From NCBI RefSeq assembly GCF_040183065.1, contig NC_091120.1:172829988-172893987 (forward strand): a stretch of DNA of 64,000 bases. Reading direction: 5' to 3'. How positions within the stretch are numbered: position 1 is the stretch's first letter; each line of letters opens with the position of its first letter. Below are positions 11,001 to 24,100 of the stretch, piece by piece. The stretch comes from Periplaneta americana (lineage: Eukaryota > Arthropoda > Insecta > Blattodea > Blattidae). The position numbers were made by a program, and so were the translations under genes. The notes under the pieces are model-generated. The model ran no database searches. It had not been told where the DNA came from and saw nothing but the letters and a program-made list of their open reading frames with translations.

Positions 11001-14000
11001 TTCGGTGAGGTGTACGGAGTAAGTATACATCAATTAAATTTAGTTGCATTTTAAGAGTGAATGATTACTTACGGTGGACAATCTCAAGGTATAAGTGTTT
11101 TTCCCAGGGTTCTCTTTTGTGTGTTCTGTGAGAATTAATGGTCTCTGGCAGTAGCGGCCCGCGGTTACAAAGGTTGGCAGTTCTGCATGAAAAATAGTTA
11201 TTTAGCAAACGCGTGCTGTTTATTGCATCTAAATCGTATAACGCGTGTAATTACAGCCCCTTCTCGAAGATGACTCTGCACCCGAAATTGTACTCCAACA
11301 ATCCGTGCGCTACACCTCTCCCACCTGGTACAACTAGTTACGTAGTGGAGATGTGCCCCACATGCTTTTCTAGATTTTTAAGTCAAATTAACTAAATCCT
11401 TCACTCCGGTGTTTGTCCATGTATTTTCTCCTCTAAACAGAATACATGGATGGGGGGAGAAAGCGTTTTCATGAGCGCAGCAAAAAACCAACCGTTTCCA
11501 TTACACATTTCGGTATTAAAATGACTAGTAGGCTACACGATTTCCTCGAAATTTTTCAGAAATTTCAATGTTTAAATTTTGTGTAGGACGTCCTAATTTC
11601 TTAAGTTAACCTGCAATTTCTCTTTTAATTTCGAAAAGGATTGGTCGATTAGGTTTTCATTTCATTCATTTTTTATATAAAATATTTCCTTAGACGCACT
11701 GACTAATCACATCACACCACCCACAGTACTATAACACACTGGAACTGTAATGATATAGGCTACAGTAGTCCAGAAGCCTATGTGTTCTAACGTAGGTCAT
11801 AAGGAGATGAGGGTGTTGACGGTTCTTTTTTGTATGTTCGGAGAGAGCTGCTTCGGTTGCAGCTCTAATGCAGTCTTAAGGGACAGTGAAGAAAACCAGT
11901 TTTCTGCTGCCGACTACCCTACTTGAGCTTCAGGAACTGCCGATCACAGATCCGAAAAGTACACTACAGCTAAAATTCTCGAGCAGTTCAAGGCTCCTAC
12001 AGACAGTAAAATCTCGAATCGAAGGAGAATGAATTTGAAAAATAAATGAAACAAAGAACTAGATTACATAAAATCACATTTTATATTTTTAATTTTTTCA
12101 GGTCCATTTAAATGGCGGTTCTGCAGCTCTGCAGTTCTTATTGTAGAGCCGCCCCTGGTCTCTGGTGTTCGAATTAGGAAAATTGAAAAATTAATTTCTA
12201 TTATCATAGAGAATATTATGAAGACTTGTAGAAGGTCTTTAAAACTTATGGAAAGGAATAATAGCCTAGTACTAGCTTAATATAGCTTTGTATCCAATGA
12301 TAAATAGTGAGGCTAAATGGACCTATTGAGACTAAAGTTCTGTACTAATCTACCCACCTCTAGGTCCGATCTTTATCATGAACTTCTTTATTTTTTTTTT
12401 AATTTCATTTATTTTCCAATATGTGGGTTATCCTGCGACCAATATCTGCAATTCTATGAGTTAACATAACCAAACGGATGAAACCAGGCTTCATCTGTCA
12501 TAAAGAAGAGCATGGGGTACAGTGTAGCCAAAATAAATGAACACAGTGAAGCAGTGAGGCCAACATCTATTTATGAGCAATGAGACCGTGAGGCGTATCG
12601 GTTTTATGTGGGACATCCAGTATATAGGGTGATTCACGAGGAAAGGTAAAAAATTAGCATACGATATCTTAGGCCATTTTGAGTGAAAAAGTTCATATGA
12701 ACATAGATCCGTTTTCGAACGATGGCGGAACTAGGTGCATTTTTTTCGTAAAACGTCTCGCCCCAATGTAAATCCGACGTTACCATATGCTGCTGACGTG
12801 AGAACGTGAAACAAGGTCACCGATCGCAATGAATGACGTAACATTGGAATCTGCATTGTGAGCGATGTAGATAAGAGAAACAAACCGGGTGGGGGGGGGC
12901 ATTACAAATGTCCAATCGCCTGCCCTTGTCTGATGTAATGACACAGAACCAGCACATTATAGGCCTACAGGTACAGTTATCGGAAGTGTTAAGTTGTGTT
13001 TTTCAAGATGCCTTATAAATTTTCGACTACAGAATACGCCGATATTGTGTATGTTTATGGTTTGTGCAATGGAAGTTCCTTGCGTGCCGTCGCTGAATAT
13101 GAACGACGCTTTCCGAACAGGATACCATATCGAAGAGTATTTACTGTCTGTGGGGTTGGATGAAAGACTTGGTATAGCAAAGGAAGGGGGAAACGACCGT
13201 ATTTTGAATGCGGGATAAAGAACAGCCACGAGCAAATCTCCCGAGCGCAATTCACACCCGAGCGCAACAGTGTATTGAAGCAGAAGCAGGTACCTTTGAA
13301 AATGTGCGAAAACATCGACTCCGACTTCTAGAATGCATACGTGAATATAGACTTAAAATGTGTCCGTTATCTGCCTCTAAATGCGTGTTAGTACAATGGA
13401 ATCTCAGAAGTTTTTGTGAAATCTAAGAGCCATATCTCCGTAACCGTTCGAAAACGGACCCATATTCATGTGAACTTTTTGACTTCAGAATTCACATCCT
13501 AAATTTTTTACCTTTCCTCGTGAATCATCCTGTATAGCAAAAATGATTTGCCCTTCAGTCTGCCTCAAGATCTAATAATGTATGCTGATGATAGCATCTT
13601 AATAACTTCTCACTGAGATCTTAACCTATTATAGTTGTCACAGATCAATAATCTTAACATAGCTAAACAATATTATCAATCAAACAGGTTAATGCTGAGT
13701 GAGGAAAAAAACTCAGAAACTTATCTTAGGCTACTCTAACACATTAGATAATGAAATATCGTATGTTAAACTGTTAGATTTTTATTTGGATCCAAAATTA
13801 GGATGGTACAAACACATAGAAAGTATATGTACTAAGTTTCCAACCATAATTTTTGTTTTTAGGAAGTTAAGGCCTTTGATCTCAAAAGAAACTCTCAGAC
13901 AGGTATACTTTGCACTATTTGAATCTCACATTAACTTTACTGTGGAAGTGTAGCAGAAGTCAGTAGCATCTTATTGATAGAAAAAAAGGCCATTCTTCTC

Positions 14001-14672
14001 TATATCCACATTTCACATGCTTCTACTCGTTTCTCTTTACTTCATCGTAATCCCCATGTTTCTAGATTATGATACGACATGACATGACAGTTTTATTGGT
14101 CATTTGTCATTAAAATGATATTTCACAATACACACTGTATGTTTAACTTTCCAGGTTTTGTCAGTGCAAGATCCAGAGGAAGTGCAGAGACAGACAAATT
14201 GGTATTGCATCTTATTTGTAGTGATCGGTGTAGTCACAGGACTTGGAATGTTTCTGCAGGTAGGCTCATCATGTTAATATAATGGCTTTTTATAGAACAT
14301 CTTCAAGAACAGCAATAATTGATATGGAGGGATTAATAACGGTGGTCTTGAGAAGGCACAGAAATATTAAACAGCCATGAGTCAGAAATACAAATGTAAC
14401 CAACTTAGAACTTTTAACATTGTACGGGATTATTAAAATTATGAAAGTGCCAGTAACATCCCGAGGTAGGTAATAGCGTATAATAGCTTGCAACTGTACT
14501 TCCATCTAGCGGTCGTTACCAAAAAAAATAATTTTCGATAGTGGAAATCCTAGTGGTTGTTCTCTTTTATGTTGCCATTATCATAACCTGGGAATAGCCA
14601 ATTTGTTAGATTTCATATGTGATCAAGGATATTATGCCTTACTTAAAGTTAATCCTGTAGTGGGCCAGTCAT

Positions 14673-14725
<53 letters not shown>

Positions 14726-14837
14726 TGATATTCCACTTGGTTATTTAACGACGTTGTATCAACTACGAGGTTATTTAGCGTCGATGAAATTGGTGATAGC
14801 GAAATAGCATTTGGCGAGATGAGGCCGAGGATTCGCC

Positions 14838-14897
<60 letters not shown>

Positions 14898-15005
14898 TTT
14901 TTACTTTGTTATTTAACGACGCTGTAACAACTACGAGGTTATTTAGTGTCGATGAAATTGGTGATAGCGAAATGGCATTTGGCCAGGTGAGGAAGAGGAT
15001 TCGCC

Positions 15006-15044
<39 letters not shown>

Positions 15045-15152
15045 TTTTTACTTTGTTATTTAACGACGCTGTAACAACTACGAGGTTATTTAGTGTCGAT
15101 GAAATTGGTGATAGCGAAATGGCATTTGGCCAGGTGAGGAAGAGGATTCGCC

Positions 15153-15203
<51 letters not shown>

Positions 15204-15317
15204 TTTTTACTTTGTTATTTAACGACGCTGTAACAACTACGAGGTTATTTAGTGTCGATGAAATTGGTGATAGCGAAATGGCATTTGGCCAGGTGAGGAA
15301 GAGGATTCGCCAATAAC

Positions 15318-15348
<31 letters not shown>

Positions 15349-15458
15349 TTTTTTTACTTTGTTATTTAACGACGCTGTAACAACTACGAGGTTATTTAGC
15401 GTCGATGAAATTGGTGATAGCGAAATAGCATTTGGCGAGATGAGGCCGAGGATTCGCC

Positions 15459-15506
<48 letters not shown>

Positions 15507-15613
15507 TTTTACTTTGTTATTTAACGACGCTGTAACAACTACGAGGTTATTTAGCGTCGATGAAATTGGTGATAGCGAAATAGCATTTGGCGAGATGAGG
15601 CCGAGGATTCGCC

Positions 15614-15664
<51 letters not shown>

Positions 15665-15924
15665 TTTTACTTTGTTATTTAACGACGCTGTAACAACTAC
15701 GAGGTTATTTAGCGTCGATGAAATTGGTGATAGCGAAATAGCATTTGGCGAGATGAGGCCGAGGATTCGCCAATAATAATAATAATAATAATATAATAAT
15801 AATAATAATAATAATAATTTTACTTTGTTATTTAACGACGCTGTAACAACTACGAGGTTATTTAGCGTCGATGAAATTGGTGATAGCGAAATAGCATTTG
15901 GCGAGATGAGGCCGAGGATTCGCC

Positions 15925-15978
<54 letters not shown>

Positions 15979-16086
15979 TTTTTACTTTGTTATTTAACGA
16001 CGCTGTAACAACTACGAGGTTATTTAGTGTCGATGAATTTGGTGATAGCGAAATGGCATTTGGCCAGGTGAGGAAGAGGATTCGCC

Positions 16087-16140
<54 letters not shown>

Positions 16141-16248
16141 TTTTTACTTTGTTATTTAACGACGCTGTAACAACTACGAGGTTATTTAGTGTCGATGAAA
16201 TTGGTGATAGCGAAATGGCATTTGGCCAGGTGAGGAAGAGGATTCGCC

Positions 16249-16296
<48 letters not shown>

Positions 16297-16404
16297 TTTT
16301 TACTTTGTTATTTAACGACGCTGTAACAACTACGAGGTTATTTAGTGTCGATGAATTTGGTGATAGCGAAATGGCATTTGGCCAGGTGAGGAAGAGGATT
16401 CGCC

Positions 16405-16458
<54 letters not shown>

Positions 16459-16563
16459 TTACTTTGTTATTTAACGACGTTGTAACAACTACGAGGTTAT
16501 TTAGTGTCGATGAAATTGGTGATAGCGAAATGGCATTTGGCCAGGTGAGGAAGAGAATTCGCC

Positions 16564-16617
<54 letters not shown>

Positions 16618-16725
16618 TTTTTACTTTGTTATTTAACGACGCTGTAACAACTACGAGGTTATTTAGTGTCGATGAAATTGGTGATAGCGAAATGGCATTT
16701 GGCCAGGTGAGGAAGAGAATTCGCC

Positions 16726-16779
<54 letters not shown>

Positions 16780-16887
16780 TTTTTACTTTGTTATTTAACG
16801 ACGCTGTAACAACTACGAGGTTATTTAGTGTCGATGAAATTGGTGATAGCGAAATGGCATTTGGCCAGGTGAGGAAGAGGATTCGCC

Positions 16888-16920
<33 letters not shown>

Positions 16921-17028
16921 TTTTTACTTTGTTATTTAACGACGCTGTAACAATTACGAGGTTATTTAGCTTCGATGAAATTGGTGATAGCGAAATGGCA
17001 TTTGGCGAGATGAGGCCGAGGATTCGCC

Positions 17029-17097
<69 letters not shown>

Positions 17098-18063
17098 TGG
17101 AGATGAACAACGATCGAGAAAACGAGGCTAACAGCGCCCGCATAGCCGAAAATCCGCACTACAATGTTGTATACGTCGCATCCTTGATGTAAAGACTGCT
17201 TGTGAGTCTTCCGAGACTATATTGATCATCTCCCGAAGTCCCGCGTCAGCAGTTATTTATACCCGACTGAACTTTTATCTACTTTGGCAACTGTTATTAT
17301 GTATAAACAATCAAGTAGCCTATTTGAAGCATCTCTACCTTTCAGTGTATAATAATTCGTTCCCCAATCTTTGTATAATTACTAGGCCCTTATTAAAAGG
17401 CTTAGAATTTTATTTTTATATGTTTAAGATCAAATGTGCAATCTCAAGTAAAAAGATATTAATGTCATGTTTTATGTTTCTTAGAAAGGCAAATTTATTT
17501 CAGAATTCTTATATATATAGGTAATATCATATAATTCATATAATAGAACGAGAACATTTTGATAACTAAGATACTGTTCTGTTTTGCCTTTTTGTCTCAT
17601 TTAAACATTTACGTGATTTATTTCAGTGATGTATGTTATTCAAAGTTACGAAATCTTTCCACGCCGACCAAATGCTATTTCGAGAATGACGAGCGAGACT
17701 CGAAGCGCAGCGAGAATGACGAGTCGAGACTCGAAAGATAAATGCAGCGAGCACAGTGAGCGAGAGCGGCAGTTAGTTTTGATCATCTCTAATATCAATG
17801 CTCTTCTTCTGGAGAAAAAAGTGGTGGAACTCTGTGTAGAATACATTGTAGCGGACAAAGAGATTATTACTGTCCAGTGCAAGAGAATTTTGTCGTTTTT
17901 AACATCCTTTTAGTCGAATTTAAGACTTTCAAGGCCTGAGAGAAATTGAAAGAGTAATTATGTTAAAGCATAATAATTATTAACACATTTCTCGGTTTCA
18001 TGTTCAAAAAATACAACAAGAAGGTGCTAGAACACCATTCCGTCGCATTCCACCAGAAAAAGC

Positions 18064-18147
<84 letters not shown>

Positions 18148-21100
18148 GTTTGTTTGTTTGTTTTTGTTTGTTTGTTTTTGTTTGTTTGTTTGTTTGTTTG
18201 TTTGTTCTGGCCTTCTTTTGCACTTAGCCAGAAACAAAACAAGCTGATACAAAATAATATAAGTCTTAGAAGTTACACTCATTGAATATGCAAGTGATAA
18301 GTGAACCAATATTACAAATTAAGTGTTACAAATTCAGATGTAAATTATAACTATACAACACATACACACAAGGAGCATGTTGTTTTCTAATGCCAAGCGT
18401 TTGACAATAAAGTCATTTTTTCACACAAGGAATATTAAACATGAAGAAAGAAAGCATACTTTCAGAAATAGTGAATATAATATAAATTAGGAATGATTAA
18501 AATGAATATTTATAATTGCAATGATAAAAGTACATAAAATAATCCTGATAACTTTAAGTAAGGTACTGGTACGGGAAAATTAATTATGAAACTGGGAGTT
18601 ACGTGGCTTACCACTGGTCACGTATTTGAATGATTTACTTTTAAATTGCAAAATCGTTCGACAATTCACGGTCTTTCCAAATTTAATAAATTTGCATACA
18701 CTGTAATTTGGATTGAGCTTTTTTAATGAACCACCAAATTAATAAACAATTTGTGTGTTCACAAACATACTTTCTGATTTTGTTTGTCGTTATAATTATT
18801 ATGGAGAGCGCCAATGTCATTCTTTGTATTATAGATGCATTTGTTCAGTTTGGCCGGAGTTCGTCTGACTGCACGTCTGCGAGTAGCAGCCTTCAGTGCG
18901 ATGCTGCGGCAGGAAATAGGCTGGTTTGACGAAGAGAAGAACGGTGTTGGAATTCTTTGTGCCAGACTTTCAGGAGATGCTGCAAGTGTGCAAGGGGTAA
19001 GTATTCCAACATGTGCCTGCATACAGTTAAGTTCTTATCCTGAGATTTGTGCCAGGGTATGTGGAAAAAATATAATGATTTACATTACATAAGGAACTTC
19101 AGTAGGCGCATTTGCGTGGATTCGATGTCTATTTAGACTGATTACATCGTTGGATTTTTTCTGAGATTGTTTCCAATTGTAAGGCAAATGCCAGGTAATA
19201 CTATGGCGAGTCTTTAGCCTTATCGCCAAATACCATCTGACTATCACCAATTTCATCAACACCAGTACTAAATATCATAGGCCTACTAGTTGATCTGGCG
19301 TTGTCAAATAACTACAAATCAAAAGGTGACAAGAGATTCTTATAATCTCTGATTGCGTGAAACTTGTTACTGTAATGTTTAAATTTTTAAGGAATTGGTT
19401 CTTATTTATAAGGATTGAGTGTGAAATAGATTTAATGCAATTTATGTATTGTATTAGTAATAATTATTTTTCTTTATTTATTTAAGAAGTCTATTTACAA
19501 CCCATGTATTCCTCACTTCAATGAGAGATACAAAATGAATATTAATACATGGGAAGTGAAAGGACTTCTTTTTGGTTCTAGGAAAACGTCATTTAAGTTA
19601 ACCAAAACCATTCTCCTTTCTCTTAAATTTTCCAATGAGGACATTAACAAAATTTGTCTAATGGTATTGAGAGATTCATTATCCATTTTACGCAATCACT
19701 TGTATAATACTACCGGTATGTAATTTTTTTTCCACTTCATTTCATTATTCTTCAATGTATTTTCATCTCATGTTTCTCCGAAATCAAATTGTACTTTATT
19801 TTTAAATTTATCATTGTTCCGTATTCTCTCCGCAATCATATTGTATTTTTCATTTAACCTCTGCTTTGTATTCTGGATCCTAGTGGTCAGCCGTAGATTT
19901 CGGCCAGATGTCCCAAATTGTGGAATTTGTTATACTAGGAGAGTCAGAATGTCTGATGTTAACTCTTAACTTGGCAAAGCTTCATTTCTCACACACTAGT
20001 TTATTAAACCTTGTCGGACCGTAAAGAAAACAACTATCACAATGTCCATATTTTTATGTGTTGTACAATATTACAGTATTGTGAAATTTTAATTTTCCTA
20101 CCAATTTTTTTTATTGTTCTATTAAAATTATATAGCCTATTAACCTGTTGTATCCTATAGGATACATTGTCAATTTAAGGGTTAACGCCATGCTCTATAG
20201 ACAACTTCTCTGCCTAGGGGTAGGAGTATAAGGGAAGGTCTGGCGTGTATGTACTGAGTTCAAGGCAAGGAGTAACCCATCCCCTATAATTCGTAAGTAG
20301 ATTCATCCGATCTCGTGCGCAGCTCTGTAGGAAGAGTGAAGGAGTGTCTTGACAAAATGCATGAGCTGTACACAACACCACCTTCAAAGTACGCCCCCTG
20401 GGCAGTGACATACTTCTGCCAGCGTTCATACCACTTCTCGAAACATTCCTGCAGTCCATATTTAGTCACTTCCCGCAGAGCGCTTGTCGCATAAATTTTC
20501 ACCTCTTCGGCTGACGCAAACCGCCGTCCCTTGAGTAGGGATTTGACCTTTGGAAATAAGTAGAAATCTGCTTGAGCAAGATCTGGAGAATATGGTGGCT
20601 GTGGAAGGACAGGTATTTTGTGTTGTGCGAGGAATTCGCTCACCAAGAGCGATCGATGTGCTGGGGCATTGTCATGATGGACAACCCAATTCTGTCCTTG
20701 CCACAAGTTGGGTCTTCTTCGTCGAACTGTATCACGAAGACACTGAAGAATTGCAACATACGCCTCCTTACTGACAGCTCAAACTCGAAATGTACCAGAC
20801 CTTTGATATCAAAGAACACTTCAAGCATTACTTTCCCCTTTGATCGGTCGGCACAGAATCTCTTTTGCCGTTGTGAGTCGGGAGATTTCCACGTTGAAGA
20901 CTGCCGCTTTGGCTGCAGGTCGTAAAGGAAACACCATGTCTCGTCACCTGTGATCACTCTGTGCAAGAGAGTTGGATCCTGGTCCACCCTGTCAATCAAT
21001 CTCCACTAACCAGTTGCCGCTCTTCCCGCTGCTCATCTGTTAGGCTTCTTGGAACAACGTGCTCACACACACGTTGCATTTTCAAATCATTGTGGAGAAT

Positions 21101-24100
21101 GGACTGCACAGAACCATGCGAAATACCTAACAAAGTAGTCACATCTATTGACTGTCTGCGGTCTCGCCTGATTTATTGTGCAACTCGAGCTATCATTTCT
21201 TCGGTTCTTGCTGATCTGGGTCTTCCTGAACGTGGATCATCATCCGTCGATGTGAAGCGCTTGTGTCACTCATATACTCGGGTCCAAGACATTGCTTCTT
21301 CTCCATACGCTTGGCGCATGAGTGCCAAAGTCTCAATAAGTGTTTTATTGAGTTTAACACAAAATTTAATGTTACCTCTCTGCTCTTACAAGCTCATTGT
21401 ATCACATATACCTACACGTCTTCACTAAACGAAGCGGAAAGTTGAACTGTATTACACGTTTTCACTAAACGAAGCGGAAAGCTGCACTGTATTACACGTC
21501 TTCACTAAACAAAGCTGAAAGCTGAACTGTATTACACGTTTTCACTAAACGAAGCGGAAAGCTGCACTGTATTACACGTCTTCACTAAACAAAGCTGAAA
21601 GCTGAACTGTATTACACGTTTTCACTAAACAAAGCTGAAAGCTGAACTGTATTACACGTTTTCACTAAACGAAGCGGAAAGCTGCACTGTATTACACGTC
21701 TTCACTAAACAAAGCTGAAAGCTGAACTGTATTACACGTTTTCACTAAACGAAGCGGAAAGCTGCACTGTATTACACGTCTTCACTAAACAAAGCTGAAA
21801 GCTGCACTGTATTACACGTTTTCACTAAACAAAGTGGAAAGCTGCACTGTATTACACGTCTTCACTAAACAAAGCGGAAAGTTGCACTGTATTACACGTC
21901 TTCACTAAGCAAAGCGGAAAGCTGCACTGTATTACACGTTTTCACTAAACGAAGCGGAAAGCTGCACTGTATTACACATCTTCACTAAACAAAGCTGAAA
22001 GCTGCACTTTATTACACGTCTTCACTAAACAAAGCTGAAAGCTGAACTGTATTACACGTCTTCACTAAACAAAGCGGAAAGCTGCACTGTATTACACGTT
22101 TTCACTAAACAAAGCGGAAAGCTGCACTGTATTACATGTCTTCACTAAACAAAGCGGAAAGCTGCACTGTATTACACGTCTTCACTAAACAAAGCTGAAA
22201 GCTGGATTGTATTACACGTCTTCACTAAACAAAGCTGAAAGCTGAACTGTATTACACGTCTTCACTAAACAAAGCTGAAAGCTGCACTGTATTACACGTT
22301 TTCACTAAACGAAGCGGAAAGCTGCACTGTATTACACGTCTTTACTAAACAAAGCTGAAAGCTGAACTGTATTACACTTTTTCACTAAACGAAGCGGAAA
22401 GCTGCACTGGTATTACACGTCTTCACTAAACAAAGCTGAAAGCTGCACTGTATTACACTTTTTCACTAAACGAAGCTGAAAGCTGCACTGTATTACACGT
22501 CTTCACTAAACAAAGCTGAAAGCTGCACTGTATTACACTTTTTCACTAAACGAAGCGGAAAGCTGCACTGTATTACACGTCTTCACTAAACAAAGCTGAA
22601 AGCTGCACTGTATTACACGTTTTCACTAAACAAAGCGGAAAGCTGCACTGTATTACACGTCTTTACTAAACAAAGCTGAAAGCTGCACTGTATTACACGT
22701 CTTCACTAAACAAAGGTGAAAGCTGAACTGTATTACACGTTTTCACTAAACGAAGCGGAAAGCTGCACTGTATTACACGTCTTCACTAAACGAAGCGGAA
22801 AGCTGCACTGTATTACACGTCTTCACTAAACAAAGCTGAAAGCTGCACTGTATTACACGTCTTCACTAAACAAAGCGGAAAGCTGCACTGTATTACACGT
22901 TTTCACTAAACAAAGCTGAAAGCTGCACTGTATTACACGTCTTCACTAAACAAAGCGGAAAGCTGCACTGTATTACACGTCTTCACTAAACAGAGCTGAA
23001 AGCTGCACTGTATTTCATGTCTTCACTAAACGAAGCTGAGAGCTGCACTGTATTACACGTTTTCACTAAACAAAGCGGAAAGCTGCACTGTATTACACGT
23101 CTTCACTAAACAAAGCGGAAAGCTGCTCTGTATTACACGTCTTCACTAAACAAAGCTGAAAGCTGCACTGTATTACACGTTTTCACTAAACAAAGCTGAA
23201 AGCTGCATTGTATTACACGTCTTCACTAAGCAAAGCGGAAAGCTGCACTTTATTACACGTTTTCACTAAACAAAGCTGAAAGCTGCACTGTATTACACGT
23301 CTTCACTAAACAAAGCTGAAAGCTGCACTGTATTACACGTTTTCACTAAACAAAGCTGAGAGCTGCACTGTATTACACGTCTTCACTAAACAAAGCTGAA
23401 AGCTGCACTGTATTACACGTCTTCACTAAACAGAGCTGAAATCTGCACTGTATTACACGTCTTCACTAAACAGAGCTGAAAGCTGCACTGTATTTCATGT
23501 CTTCACTAAACGAAGCTGAGAGCTGCACTGTATTACACGTTTTCACTAAACAAAGCGGAAAGCTGCACTGTATTACACGTCTTCACTAAACAAAGCGGAA
23601 AGCTGCACTGTATTACACGTCTTCACTAAACAAAGCTGAAAGCTGCACTGTATTACACGTTTTCACTAAACAAAGCTGAAAGCTGCATTGTATTACACGT
23701 CTTCACTAAACAGAGCTGAAAGCTGCACTGTATTACACGTTTTCACTAAACAAAGCTGAGAGCTGCATTGTATTACACGTCTTCACTAAACAAAGTTGAA
23801 AGCTGCACTGTATTACACGTTTTCACTAAACAAAGCTGAAAGCTGCATTGTATTACACGTCTTCACTAAACAAAGCGGAAAGCTGCACTGTATTACACGT
23901 TTTCACTAAACGAAGCGGAAAGCTGCATTGTATTACACGTCTTCACTAAACAAAGCTGAAAGCTGCACTGTATTACACGTCTTCACTAAACAAAGCTGAA
24001 AGCTGCACTGTATTACACGTCTTCACTAAACGAAGCTGAGAGCTGCACTGTATTTCGATTGGTTTCCGGCTACGTTAGTCTTCCCCATTCTCATGCGCAG

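Noticed and set aside
15551..17143. 530-codon minus-strand ORF of poly-Tyr/Leu blocks
   Set aside because: It is the SINE-derived satellite read on the reverse strand; unit and spacer lengths happen to keep the frame open. No splice, start or family support.
20961..21428. 155-codon plus-strand ORF
   Set aside because: Antisense shadow of the mariner transposase N-terminal region.
21411..24055. CRISPR-like array
   Set aside because: Repeats are directly contiguous with no unique spacers, in a eukaryotic intron, with no cas genes.
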